This document shows, in pieces, positions 10,430 to 18,968 of a stretch of 50,262 nt of DNA (within the stretch, counting starts at the first letter, position 1; every line of letters starts with the position of its first letter). Below the pieces are notes generated by a model, which was not told the DNA's origin, did no database searches, and was given only the letters and a program-made list of their open reading frames with translations. The stretch lies in assembly GCA_018001635.1 (NCBI GenBank), contig JAGNHS010000017.1:1-50262 (forward strand). Reading direction: 5' to 3'. A program made the translations under genes and the position numbers. The DNA is from Pseudomonadota bacterium (GTDB taxonomy: Bacteria; Bdellovibrionota; UBA2428).

Positions 10430-10715
10430 CCTCTAGGGTTTCTTGAAGATTTTTTTTCACTTGAAGAATCGTAGCCTCGGCGCATTCGCGAAGCTTTTTA
10501 GCCTCGACAATCCACTTTTCTTTTTGAGCTTGAAATTGAGGATTAGAAACAATCTTTTCATGAACTTCTTGTCGAAACTTTATAACTTCCTGAACCCCTA
10601 CTTGAGTGGCTTGCTCAACCACATCAATAATCTTCTTCTTGTCAAAGGATTCAAAATCTTTAACCTTTTGAGTGACTTTCTTTTTAATGGATTCAAGCGT
10701 CTTCATAGTTTTCAT
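10398..10715 (-). CDS. Small charged helical protein, unknown function
   Basis: A 105-residue lysine- and glutamate-rich protein predicted to be mostly alpha-helical, with amphipathic stretches such as VEQATQVGVQEVIKFRQEV and a basic tail RKRRGRRS. It has no signal peptide or membrane segment. It overlaps the following TPR gene by about 30 bases and may be the first gene of the efp-acc-tam run. I do not recognise the family. Confidence 0.7.
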   Translation of the reverse strand: MKTMKTLESIKKKVTQKVKDFESFDKKKIIDVVEQATQVGVQEVIKFRQEVHEKIVSNPQFQAQKEKWIVEAKKLRECAEATILQVKKNLQETLEGERKRRGRRS

Positions 10716-10759
10716 TCTAATTCCCTATAAAATTTAAGAAAAGACGCTCTGACGTTTTA

Positions 10760-11248
10760 TTATTGAATCTGACAATCACCGCTGGCCGATGCCACTGAGT
10801 AAAGTTGGTAAACTTCACTCTTTCCATCATCATAGGATAAAGTCATTTTTGTATTTTCACACTGACCCGAAAAAGAGTACCTAACACCATCATCACTTCC
10901 AGACCTATTCGTTGTAGGGTTTGTACCTTGAATGTAAGACAAGCTCACTTCTCGCTGAGACACATCATGCTCATAGAGACCCTTATAAATAGCGGCCCCA
11001 CCCACTTTATTAACCACTTGAGTTAAGCAAACACCGGCTCCTGGCTCAAAAATCATCACTTTGAAGTTATATTCTAAATCATCAGCTGATTTTCCAGGTT
11101 CCAAGTACTTCCACTTATTAAGAATGCTGTAGGTACTGGATCCATTACAGTTACCTTGCTGACTTAAAGTCTGATTTTTATTGCTACAAGATTGATTAAA
11201 GAAAACTAAACTTGCCAAAACTAAGTAAAAGCCTAAGTGCCGACTCAT
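10760..11248 (-). CDS. Putative lipoprotein, unknown function
   Basis: 162 residues with a lipoprotein-type signal peptide: a hydrophobic stretch FYLVLASLVFF is followed by NQSC, so Cys21 is the likely lipidated residue. The -3 position is Asn rather than the usual Leu, so the lipobox is imperfect. The mature part contains four further cysteines and beta-rich sequence. A small hairpin with a T-rich tail lies just after the stop (about 10725-10755) and may separate it from the downstream operon. No family recognised. Confidence 0.75.
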   Translation of the reverse strand: MSRHLGFYLVLASLVFFNQSCSNKNQTLSQQGNCNGSSTYSILNKWKYLEPGKSADDLEYNFKVMIFEPGAGVCLTQVVNKVGGAAIYKGLYEHDVSQREVSLSYIQGTNPTTNRSGSDDGVRYSFSGQCENTKMTLSYDDGKSEVYQLYSVASASGDCQIQ

Positions 11249-11486
11249 ATTAGGAATTATCGCCCATTAAGAGTCGATTAAAAAATCAAGTTATGGTTAA
11301 GGCAAAAATCCAATAATTACATTATATTAACCTAGTTTTAGGTTTAGCTTTTCAAGCTCAATTCTGCTCGTTTTACGCCAAATTAGCTATCGCATCACCT
11401 AGTTCCATTCCCTCTAAAAAAATTATTTTTGAAGCCCACGCCAAATCTAATGCAATGAATCATTTTTCGGTCTATGTTCGCCATCC

Positions 11487-12305
11487 ATGTTTAGCTTCAA
11501 AAATTTAATTTTTACTCTAAGTCTATTTTCAATTTCTATAAAAGCTCAATTGCTTCCCTATGAAAGCGGTCGCATAGACATCTTCAAAACTTCTGCTGCT
11601 ATTCATAAAAATTCACTCGAATATTTAGTCATCTCAATCGATCAAAGAATCAAAGCCATTGGTCGAGTGTCCACAGCGGATTACGATCACAGCACAGATG
11701 CGCAACGCTGGGAAATCGTAGGGATTCATAAAAAAAACAAATCCAAAAAACATGGCAACTCCCCAATGCCTTATTCTTTCATGCTCTCTGATTGGGGCGC
11801 TCACGATTATAATGGAAGCTGTTTTCATGGCACTTACGATTATGGTTATGGCAGCTTTGGTTATAGAGCCTCTCATGGTTGCATTCGTTTGTGCACGGAA
11901 GAGGTCTCTAGCTCAAAAAAAATGTATGACGCCGCTGGATTGCATCGCTTTGTTTGGAAATATCTCAATCCTTTAGATTTTGACCAAATCGCACATCCTA
12001 ATTCAGGATGGTTTAAAGATTCCACTGATGAATGTGAGGCTTTCGCGTTAAATGAACTCAATGAAAAAGTGCGCATTTACACTCATGACAAAAAATCACT
12101 GGCTAAAAAGGAAGGTTGGAAAGAACTCTTTGAAGAACTTTACTCTAAAGAACTGATTCTCGAAGCCGTGGGAGACAAACGCGGTAGCCCAAAAACAAGT
12201 TACAAGGAATTTATTTGGGAAAATCTCGATGCCGTAACTCAGCAAAGAGTTCAACTCAATCCCAATGTGCTTAACGCTCTGGATGTTTTGGAATTAAAAA
12301 AATAA
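11487..12305 (+). CDS. Secreted L,D-transpeptidase (YkuD family)
   Basis: An enzyme of the periplasm or cell surface that forms 3-3 peptidoglycan cross-links or attaches proteins to peptidoglycan. A signal peptide covers residues 1-20. The YkuD signature SHGCIRL contains the catalytic Cys132, and a preceding FHGTY supplies the conserved histidine context. The 272 residues suit a single catalytic domain with a C-terminal extension of unknown role. It is convergent with the protease gene and shares a bidirectional terminator with it. In predatory relatives such enzymes remodel host and own walls, but nothing here shows that role directly. Confidence 0.88.
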   Translation: MFSFKNLIFTLSLFSISIKAQLLPYESGRIDIFKTSAAIHKNSLEYLVISIDQRIKAIGRVSTADYDHSTDAQRWEIVGIHKKNKSKKHGNSPMPYSFMLSDWGAHDYNGSCFHGTYDYGYGSFGYRASHGCIRLCTEEVSSSKKMYDAAGLHRFVWKYLNPLDFDQIAHPNSGWFKDSTDECEAFALNELNEKVRIYTHDKKSLAKKEGWKELFEELYSKELILEAVGDKRGSPKTSYKEFIWENLDAVTQQRVQLNPNVLNALDVLELKK

Positions 12306-12329
12306 GTTCAAAATTTTTACTTTAAAAAT

Positions 12330-12363
12330 ATTGTAGCCCTGAGTTTTTACTCAAGGCTACAAT
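12330..12363. terminator. Bidirectional intrinsic terminator
   Basis: A hairpin with arms 12330-12344 and 12349-12363 (14 of 15 positions paired) and a TTTT loop sits between the convergent transpeptidase and protease genes. It is flanked by A-rich sequence on one side and T-rich sequence on the other, so it can stop transcription from both directions. Confidence 0.9.
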
Positions 12364-12391
12364 TTAAATTTCACAGGGTGAAACCTACCGA

Positions 12392-13750
12392 TTAACGACT
12401 CGAACCACCTTCATTGCGAAGCATATGATAAACGTTTAATCGTCCGCTAGAAGCAATTTTGTCTTTATAAACTTGAATCTTATCTGAAGATTTCATTAGC
12501 CTTTCGCGAACAGCTTTGGGACTTAATGATGAATCTTGCGAAAGCAATAAAGCCACAGCTCCACTCACATGAGGTGTTGCCATAGATGTTCCACTCAAGC
12601 TTTGATAAGTTCCGCCTGGCTTAGTGGAATAAATATTTTCTCCAGGCGCCATAATGTGCACCATTTTCTTCCCATAATTTGAGAATGAAGACATTTGATC
12701 TTTATTGTTAGAAGACGCTACAGAAATCATATTATCAACCGCGTAATTTGCCGGATAACTTGCTTTAGTATCGTTATTAGAAGATTCGTTACCAGCAGCT
12801 GCAACAAAGACAATTCCAGCTTGGCTGGCCTTAACAATGGCTTCTTTTAAAATGTCAGAAGAACCGCCACCGCCCCATGAATTGCTCATGATGTTAGCGC
12901 CATGCTCTCGCGCCCAATCAATACCCTTAACGGCATCACTGAGTGCGCCTGAACCTCGAGAATCCAAAAATTTAATAGCCATGATGCTCGCACGCCATGC
13001 CACACCAACCACACCCACTCCATTATTTCCAACCGCTCCGATAGTACCGGCACAATGAGTTCCATGACCATTATCATCTTTAGGATCGAAAGTATTTTTT
13101 ATAGCGTTGTAACCAATAATGTCTTGGTTGTTTGGCCCTTTTCCATGCCAAAGATTATCCTTTAAATCAGGATGTGAATAATCAATACCTGTATCTATTA
13201 CAGCGACAATAACTCGATCACCTGACGTGCGAATTTTCCAGGCCTTTGAAGCAGCAGAATCCACACCCTTAAAACCCGCGGTGCCCGCTGAATCTTTTTG
13301 CGCAATATTTCTCATACCCCATAACTGCCCAAAGCTAGGATCGTTAGGAACTATAGAGGGAAGTCCATCATCAGCAGGTGCGTTTGGAACTGGATTTCCA
13401 CCTCCAGGATTAGAACCTCCCGCCAATGTGTAATACAAATAATTGGGTTCAACTTTTTTTGCCCCAGGAATTAAATTCACGAGTCTTGAAAGTGTTTCGC
13501 GAACACTCAAAGCAGAATCTGTATATTGAAAACGAATGTGATCGCGAGATTTTCCTATAATTTCTTTTACAAGAACTCCATTCTCTCGAGCCTTTGCGCT
13601 CATATCATTCAAAGAATTGATTCTTTGAGTGTCGAGTACAGCCACATACTCACCTGGTATTCTGTCGGGTCGTGACTGTCGGCTCCCAACTTCTGCCATA
13701 ATTGGCAAAGTTGCCGCTACGGCAACAAAAATTATTATATTATTTTTCAT
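12392..13750 (-). CDS. Secreted subtilisin-like serine protease (S8 family)
   Basis: A 452-residue exported protease. Residues 1-19 are a signal peptide. Residues about 30-105 match an inhibitor-I9-type propeptide (GEYVAVLDTQRI to KVEPNYLYY). A glycine/proline linker follows. The catalytic triad is Asp186 (VIDTGIDYSHPDL), His229 (NGHGTHCAG) and Ser389 (SGTSMATPHVSG), with the oxyanion Asn321 in AAAGNESS. All triad residues are present, so it should be active. A strong ribosome binding site GAGGGGGAG lies three bases before the ATG. No C-terminal secretion domain is visible. Confidence 0.95.
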   Translation of the reverse strand: MKNNIIIFVAVAATLPIMAEVGSRQSRPDRIPGEYVAVLDTQRINSLNDMSAKARENGVLVKEIIGKSRDHIRFQYTDSALSVRETLSRLVNLIPGAKKVEPNYLYYTLAGGSNPGGGNPVPNAPADDGLPSIVPNDPSFGQLWGMRNIAQKDSAGTAGFKGVDSAASKAWKIRTSGDRVIVAVIDTGIDYSHPDLKDNLWHGKGPNNQDIIGYNAIKNTFDPKDDNGHGTHCAGTIGAVGNNGVGVVGVAWRASIMAIKFLDSRGSGALSDAVKGIDWAREHGANIMSNSWGGGGSSDILKEAIVKASQAGIVFVAAAGNESSNNDTKASYPANYAVDNMISVASSNNKDQMSSFSNYGKKMVHIMAPGENIYSTKPGGTYQSLSGTSMATPHVSGAVALLLSQDSSLSPKAVRERLMKSSDKIQVYKDKIASSGRLNVYHMLRNEGGSSR

Positions 13751-13939
13751 GGACTCCCCCTCGTGATGCTTCAGTTTATTAAATTCACAAATGCGGAGCT
13801 TAAAATTGTTAATGGCAAAAATGGATTTTAAGAAAAATTAATGTCAATTCTTTGGATAATTCTTAATTTCGATTTTTTATTCTCACTGCCAAATTTCTAT
13901 GGCCACGACTCTCATGAGTGTAGATTAAAATTGTAGGCA

Positions 13940-14533
13940 ATGAATTGGCTTCAGAGCTTTTCTCAAGTGTTTCTTCCACTTTTTGTAGCCATAGACGTGA
14001 TTGCTCTTGTTCCAATTTTTTTAACACTCACAGAAAATCTTAACAAACGTGAACGATCAAAACTCATTCACGAAGCTTGCTTAACGGTGCTCCTCACTTC
14101 GATAGTTTTTTTGTGGACCGGACGAGGGCTTTTTAGCTTACTGGGCATCACTTCTGGAGATTTTAAAGTGGGTGGTGGATTACTCCTCCTATTAATTTCT
14201 ATTAACAATCTTATGAAAGGAGAAGAGGCCAGTCGCAGAAATTCCAACGATCAAATTGGTGTCGTCCCCATAGGAATCCCTCTAATTTTAGGACCCGCGG
14301 CACTCACCACCTTACTGATAAGTTCGGAATCCGTAGGCTTTAGCGTCAGCCTCGCTGCACTTCTTATTAACGTCTTAATCGTATGGGTTACCTTGCAATA
14401 CTCTTCAATCTTTTTGAGAATATTTGGAACAGGCGGCACTAAGGCTGTAGCCAAAATTGCTGCATTATTTTTGACAGCTATCGCCGTTCACATGATTCGC
14501 ATGGGCCTCAATGAGTTAGGTATTATTCACTAA
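13940..14533 (+). CDS. MarC family integral membrane protein
   Basis: 197 residues with about six hydrophobic segments and the family hallmarks: an N-terminal FVAIDVIALVPIFLTLT and the central VPIGIPLILGPAALTTLL. MarC proteins (UPF0056) are inner-membrane proteins of unsettled function; the old link to antibiotic resistance was not upheld. It is convergent with the MutS-like gene, whose stop is only 15 bases away. Confidence 0.92.
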   Translation: MNWLQSFSQVFLPLFVAIDVIALVPIFLTLTENLNKRERSKLIHEACLTVLLTSIVFLWTGRGLFSLLGITSGDFKVGGGLLLLLISINNLMKGEEASRRNSNDQIGVVPIGIPLILGPAALTTLLISSESVGFSVSLAALLINVLIVWVTLQYSSIFLRIFGTGGTKAVAKIAALFLTAIAVHMIRMGLNELGIIH

Positions 14534-14548
14534 ATCACAGACCGCAAT

Positions 14549-16315
14549 TCATCTCCTGAACTCTAGATCTGTGTAAAGCATTTCGAGTTCAGCCGCTGCA
14601 CGATCTAAATAGGAGATATCAACACCTGCATCTTTCATAACTTGCAAAGCATTTCGCAGGATGGAAGGACCCTCTTCAAGTCGATATTTTCTCTCGGGGT
14701 CATCCGAGTCACTCATATGTTTATTTGCCAAAACACCCAAATGAGAATCAGCTAATTTAGCCAAGTCTCGTTGATGAGAAGCAAAAACAAACATGGCTCT
14801 ATTCAGCGCTAAATCATGGAGCTCTAATCGCTCGAGAACAGCATGTTCCTCAGGAGAAGTCCCTGTTAATATTTCATCGAACAAATACAAAGCGGGCTCT
14901 TCCGCTTTCATAGAACGTTGAATATGAGCAATCCGCTTAGCTTGTGCGAAAAACAGACTTTCAGCATCTTCAGTAGAATCGATGGCACGAAAATTAGTTA
15001 TGACTTTTTGAGGAGACAAACTTATCGTTTGCGCAGGCACCGGGAGTCCTGCTTGCGCCATAAGAGATAAAGTTCCAAGCATTTTTAGAAAAACAGATTT
15101 TCCTCTAAAATTAGGTCCCGTTAGTAATACTCCAGAATAGCTACCTTTGCCTCGTGAAAGCTTTAGACTATTTGAAATACTTTTATCTGAATGTGTAATT
15201 TTTAAAATCGGATGATGCCCATTGTGAATATTTAAAAAAGTATCAGCAGCATTGTAATCGACGTTAGGCATAGACCAACTTGAATCCATATGATCGGCAA
15301 CTCGAGTATAGAGATCAAGCTCTACTAAATATGGAAAAAGCGTTGCGAAATCACTCAGTCGTTCTTTCATCACTTTTATTCGATTTTTATTCAAAAAATA
15401 GGACACGCCAGAAATAACTTGAACGCCACTTCGCCAATTTCTCTTCATAGGACTTTTTGAGTCATAACGTTTAACATTTTCGTACTCAGGAAAAAACTCT
15501 GGAGGGAACTTTCCCAAAAAATCAGAAATAGCGCTGCGAATATCTTTCAATCGGCCCTCTGAATTTTCTGGAATGAGTTTTAAAATACTTTTCATTGAAG
15601 CCATCGAGTAGCTTAACCACTGAATGAGCTGCTCACGTCCGCGCATAGAATCATAAGCACCCCCTAAAACACCCAAATACATAGAAAACATATACATGAC
15701 TACTGAGTTATAAAGCTTTTGAGAAACAGTGCTACCGGGCGCTAAATAAGTCAGCATATAAGCATTTAATAAAGTTATTGAAATATTTGCTGGAAGCATC
15801 AATGGAGCTAATGCTGGAAATTCTAAAGTTTTAAAATTTTGCCTATAACGCGGCATCCACTGGTTGATTTTAAGCAATTCGTCTTTTAATAGTTTGCGGT
15901 TCTCTCCCATGTTTTGAAGTTGTTGAAAAGAAACTTGCCGATTTTTTAAAGTCATTTCATCATCAACGGGATTCACCAACCAACTTTTTAATAAAAGTTT
16001 GGTCCATTCAAAAGTTCTATAGCCGCCATCAGCATTATCCACAGTACTTGTCTCAGGTAAAAGCTTTTCTACTAGTACATTTAATTCCAAATCACTTTGA
16101 GTTTGCCTGTCAGGCGCCCTCAAATGCTGACTATTGCCGATGGACTGTTGTTGATCACGAAGACTTACAAAAAAAGGACCTAACTTTTCATCGTATATTT
16201 TTAGATGCTCGTCGCATGACAGACCAGCCCACATAGTCTGGGGAGAAACTAAAAATACTAATAAGCAAAAAATTAAATTTTTATTTTTTAAATGCTCTAA
16301 ACCAAACATAATCAT
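14549..16315 (-). CDS. MutS-type ATPase with N-terminal signal or anchor segment
   Basis: 588 residues. The C-terminal third is a MutS domain V ATPase: Walker A GPNFRGKS at 401-408, the SLFFAQAKR helix near 453-461, Walker B YLFDEILTGTS at about 477-487 and ASHQRDL near 512-518. There are no mismatch-recognition domains. Residues 12-30 are a hydrophobic segment ending in MWA-GLSC that looks like a signal peptide, and two more hydrophobic stretches lie near 168-190 and 205-220. Short MutS relatives with membrane segments exist in other phyla, but their role is unknown. The ATPase would need to face the cytoplasm to meet ATP, so the topology is a puzzle. It overlaps the upstream 367-residue gene by four bases. 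Confidence 0.85.
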   Translation of the reverse strand: MIMFGLEHLKNKNLIFCLLVFLVSPQTMWAGLSCDEHLKIYDEKLGPFFVSLRDQQQSIGNSQHLRAPDRQTQSDLELNVLVEKLLPETSTVDNADGGYRTFEWTKLLLKSWLVNPVDDEMTLKNRQVSFQQLQNMGENRKLLKDELLKINQWMPRYRQNFKTLEFPALAPLMLPANISITLLNAYMLTYLAPGSTVSQKLYNSVVMYMFSMYLGVLGGAYDSMRGREQLIQWLSYSMASMKSILKLIPENSEGRLKDIRSAISDFLGKFPPEFFPEYENVKRYDSKSPMKRNWRSGVQVISGVSYFLNKNRIKVMKERLSDFATLFPYLVELDLYTRVADHMDSSWSMPNVDYNAADTFLNIHNGHHPILKITHSDKSISNSLKLSRGKGSYSGVLLTGPNFRGKSVFLKMLGTLSLMAQAGLPVPAQTISLSPQKVITNFRAIDSTEDAESLFFAQAKRIAHIQRSMKAEEPALYLFDEILTGTSPEEHAVLERLELHDLALNRAMFVFASHQRDLAKLADSHLGVLANKHMSDSDDPERKYRLEEGPSILRNALQVMKDAGVDISYLDRAAAELEMLYTDLEFRR

Positions 16316-17415
16316 CCCTCAGCCGCATTCGCGTCTAATGCCCAACTAGATTCCGATTCGCGTTGCTTCGCAGATTTTAAATTTTTAGGTTTTTTGTCGT
16401 ATAGACGAAATCCAATAATTAAAACTGGCTTTTGTTCATTTTCGTCCCACATATATAGGTGATCGAGAACTACATGAACTCTTTTATAGGGTTTCAAATC
16501 ATACAACTTTTTAAGAGTATCATTTAAGCTAACATCGACTCCCTGCATTTTTAAAACAAGAAGTAATAGAGGAATCCCCATAGAGACAGGGATGAAAAGT
16601 ATAGATTGAGAGGCCACCGATTCATAATCATTATTTAAAGCCTGCCGAGCAACACTTGAGTCAGAATGAGCCGCAGATGACTCATTATTAGACAGAACTG
16701 AATTCACACTAAAGACACTACTACTATACATCCATCTTTCACCAACCGATGAAAGATTCTTCAATTGCTTTGGAAGTTTTCTATTTAATCTCCAAGGAGT
16801 CACTGGAGCATAGGGTAAAAACTGTAGCATTATAGCGGCTAAAGGAATATTAAATGCACTTATAGTGTTTCCCATACCCAAATATGAATGGACAAAATTT
16901 GTGGGACTCGTCAACAACATGCTCCACTGCAAAAGTGAAAGACCAATTCGCACTTTAGTATTGAGTCCACCAATAGAAGAATGAAGCTCGTGATGATACT
17001 GCAACACTTCAGAAATAAAACTTTGTATTCGCTCTTCACCCTCTAAAACCACAAACATTTTCTTTTTGGCCTGTGTATCGCCAATCATACCATCAATTCT
17101 TGCGGCCACTGAAGCCTTATCTTTTAAGGAAGCCCCTTCTTTCGCAACAACATTTTTTAATCGATAATCAGGATTGTTTTGATAAATTTTTAGATCACCC
17201 TTTTTAAAGGCATCTAAAAGTCTTTTGGCTGCCTCATCGTGAGATTCGCCTGGTGCTTTTTCTAATGCATGAACAGGCATGAAACGAAGATATGCGGCAC
17301 AAGAAGCAGAATTGTTCATTAAAAACGGAATTGAAAAAGATTCTTGAGAATCTTCAGCCATCAAAAAGAATGGAAGAACTAAAATATATTTTAATAAGGA
17401 TTTAAGCGTGAGCAT
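16312..17415 (-). CDS. Unknown membrane-associated partner of the MutS-type ATPase
   Basis: A 367-residue protein with a signal-peptide-like start (hydrophobic LLKYILVLPFFLMA) and at least two more hydrophobic stretches, NIPLAAIMLQFLPYAPV near 190 and ILFIPVSMGIPLLLLVL near 276. Between them is a serine-rich stretch. The tail is basic then acidic. I recognise no domain. Its stop overlaps the MutS-type gene's ATG in an ATGA, so the two are surely made together and may form a membrane complex. A structured leader precedes the ATG. Confidence 0.75.
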   Translation of the reverse strand: MLTLKSLLKYILVLPFFLMAEDSQESFSIPFLMNNSASCAAYLRFMPVHALEKAPGESHDEAAKRLLDAFKKGDLKIYQNNPDYRLKNVVAKEGASLKDKASVAARIDGMIGDTQAKKKMFVVLEGEERIQSFISEVLQYHHELHSSIGGLNTKVRIGLSLLQWSMLLTSPTNFVHSYLGMGNTISAFNIPLAAIMLQFLPYAPVTPWRLNRKLPKQLKNLSSVGERWMYSSSVFSVNSVLSNNESSAAHSDSSVARQALNNDYESVASQSILFIPVSMGIPLLLLVLKMQGVDVSLNDTLKKLYDLKPYKRVHVVLDHLYMWDENEQKPVLIIGFRLYDKKPKNLKSAKQRESESSWALDANAAEG

Positions 17416-17416
17416 G

Positions 17417-17461
17417 AGTCTCAGCTAAGTCGCAGGCCACTCTGCGTCAACTTAAAAGACT
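17417..17461 (-). promoter_or_regulatory. Structured leader abutting the start of the 367-residue gene
   Basis: In the minus-strand transcript three nested pairings fold onto each other: AGTCT with AGACT, AAGT with ACTT, and CGCAG with CTGCG around an AGTGGC loop. The outer stem ends one base before the ATG, so folding would hide the ribosome entry region. No poly-U follows, so it is not a good terminator for trmFO upstream. Translational control is an inference. Confidence 0.4.
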
Positions 17462-17533
17462 AGAGCTTCAACCCCATTTAATTTATTGTGCTCTAAAAAC
17501 TAAGATGAAAGTCTCTGCTTTTTTTTATTAAAC

Positions 17534-18913
17534 TCAAATCATAGCGCGCCATGCATCGAAATTGCGCTGGCCACGTGTGACGAGTTTAGATCGCTTTTGT
17601 TTATCACGCTCATCTATTCCATTCAGCGGAACTAAACCCCAATTGATATTCATAGGCTGAAAATTCTTCACATTTCCATTCACTATGGCATTCACCAAGG
17701 CACCCAACGCCGTTGTCGCAGGAGGCGCGGGAATTTCAGTGTTCATTTTAAATCTGTAAGCTAAAAGAGCTCCCACATAAGCTCCTATGGCTGTGCTCTC
17801 CAAATAACCCTCAACGCCAGTGATTTGCCCGGCAAAATGAATCAAAGGAAATTTTTTCAGACGAAATTGCGGATCTAAAAGTGTTGGAGAATGGATATAA
17901 GTATTTCGGTGAAGACTTCCCATTCGATAATAATTGGCGTTTTCCAAACCAGGAATCATCGAAAAAACTTTTTTCTGCTCGGGATACTTCATCTTCGTTT
18001 GAAAACCCACGATATTCCAAGCACGCCCTTCTTTATCTTCACTTCTCAATTGCACGGCTGCAAAAGGTTCAGAATTTGTGCGTGGATCAACAAGCCCCTT
18101 GGGTTTCATCGGTCCATGCGCCAGTGTTAACGGGCCCGTTTCAAGCATGGCTTCTATAGGTTGACAGCCCTGAAAATAAATTAATTTTTCAAAATCTTTG
18201 GCTTCAACTTTTTCAGCCGCACCCAGCGCCTCTATAAATTTAAAATATTCTTCTTTATTAAAAGGGCAATTGAGATAATCGCCTTCTTGATCTTGCTGTC
18301 CGCGTTCTAATTGATATCGATTTTGAGCAAAAGCAATGTCTCGATTGATGCTCGCACCTTCTACAATAGGAGCAATCGCATCGTAAAAATATAATTTTTT
18401 TCCTGTGAGATCACCAAAGCTATCGGCCAAAGTCTGGCCTGTGAGCGGCCCCGTTGCAAATACGACGGGTCGCAATCCCTGAGGACCTGAAACTAAAACT
18501 TCCTCATAATGCTCCACTGAATCTCGAATAATTTCTACACGTGAATGCTTTTCTAATTTTTGCGTAATTTCTTGACTAAAAGCTTCACGATCAACGGCGA
18601 GTGCATTACCGGCAGGCACTTGATGCTTTTGGGCCGATTTTAAAATTAATGAATTTAATTTTTCTAAATCACTTTTTAGAAGTGCAGGAGCTGACTCTGA
18701 ATCCGTGGATTTTAAACTATTGCTACAAACCAGCTCAGCAAAACGATCCGTTTTATGCGCCTCTGTGCTTTTCACCGGGCGCTGTTCGATAATGCAAACT
18801 TGAATTCCGCGCTCGGCCAATTGCCAAGCACATTCCGAACCAGCCAGTCCCCCGCCTACGATGACGACTCTTGCTGAACTGTTACGAAGACTGTTGGAAA
18901 TCCCTTTGCTCAT
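17534..18913 (-). CDS. trmFO: Folate-dependent tRNA (uracil-54-C5)-methyltransferase
   Basis: Makes 5-methyluridine at position 54 of tRNA using methylenetetrahydrofolate and FAD. The FAD-binding motif VIVGGGLAGSECAWQL follows the start, and family signatures such as ETGPLTLAHGPMKPKGL and HFAGQITGVEGYLES are present. I chose the ATG at 18913 (459 residues), which fits the family; the frame stays open upstream to 19051 but that 46-residue extension is unlike TrmFO and would overlap the divergent gene at 18969. TrmFO replaces TrmA in Firmicutes and many delta- and alphaproteobacteria, which helps place the organism. Confidence 0.96.
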   Translation of the reverse strand: MSKGISNSLRNSSARVVIVGGGLAGSECAWQLAERGIQVCIIEQRPVKSTEAHKTDRFAELVCSNSLKSTDSESAPALLKSDLEKLNSLILKSAQKHQVPAGNALAVDREAFSQEITQKLEKHSRVEIIRDSVEHYEEVLVSGPQGLRPVVFATGPLTGQTLADSFGDLTGKKLYFYDAIAPIVEGASINRDIAFAQNRYQLERGQQDQEGDYLNCPFNKEEYFKFIEALGAAEKVEAKDFEKLIYFQGCQPIEAMLETGPLTLAHGPMKPKGLVDPRTNSEPFAAVQLRSEDKEGRAWNIVGFQTKMKYPEQKKVFSMIPGLENANYYRMGSLHRNTYIHSPTLLDPQFRLKKFPLIHFAGQITGVEGYLESTAIGAYVGALLAYRFKMNTEIPAPPATTALGALVNAIVNGNVKNFQPMNINWGLVPLNGIDERDKQKRSKLVTRGQRNFDAWRAMI

Positions 18914-18968
18914 TTTTTTACTTAGAAGGCTTGAACTTTTATTATGCTCCGTGTAAAAGGTCAAGACT

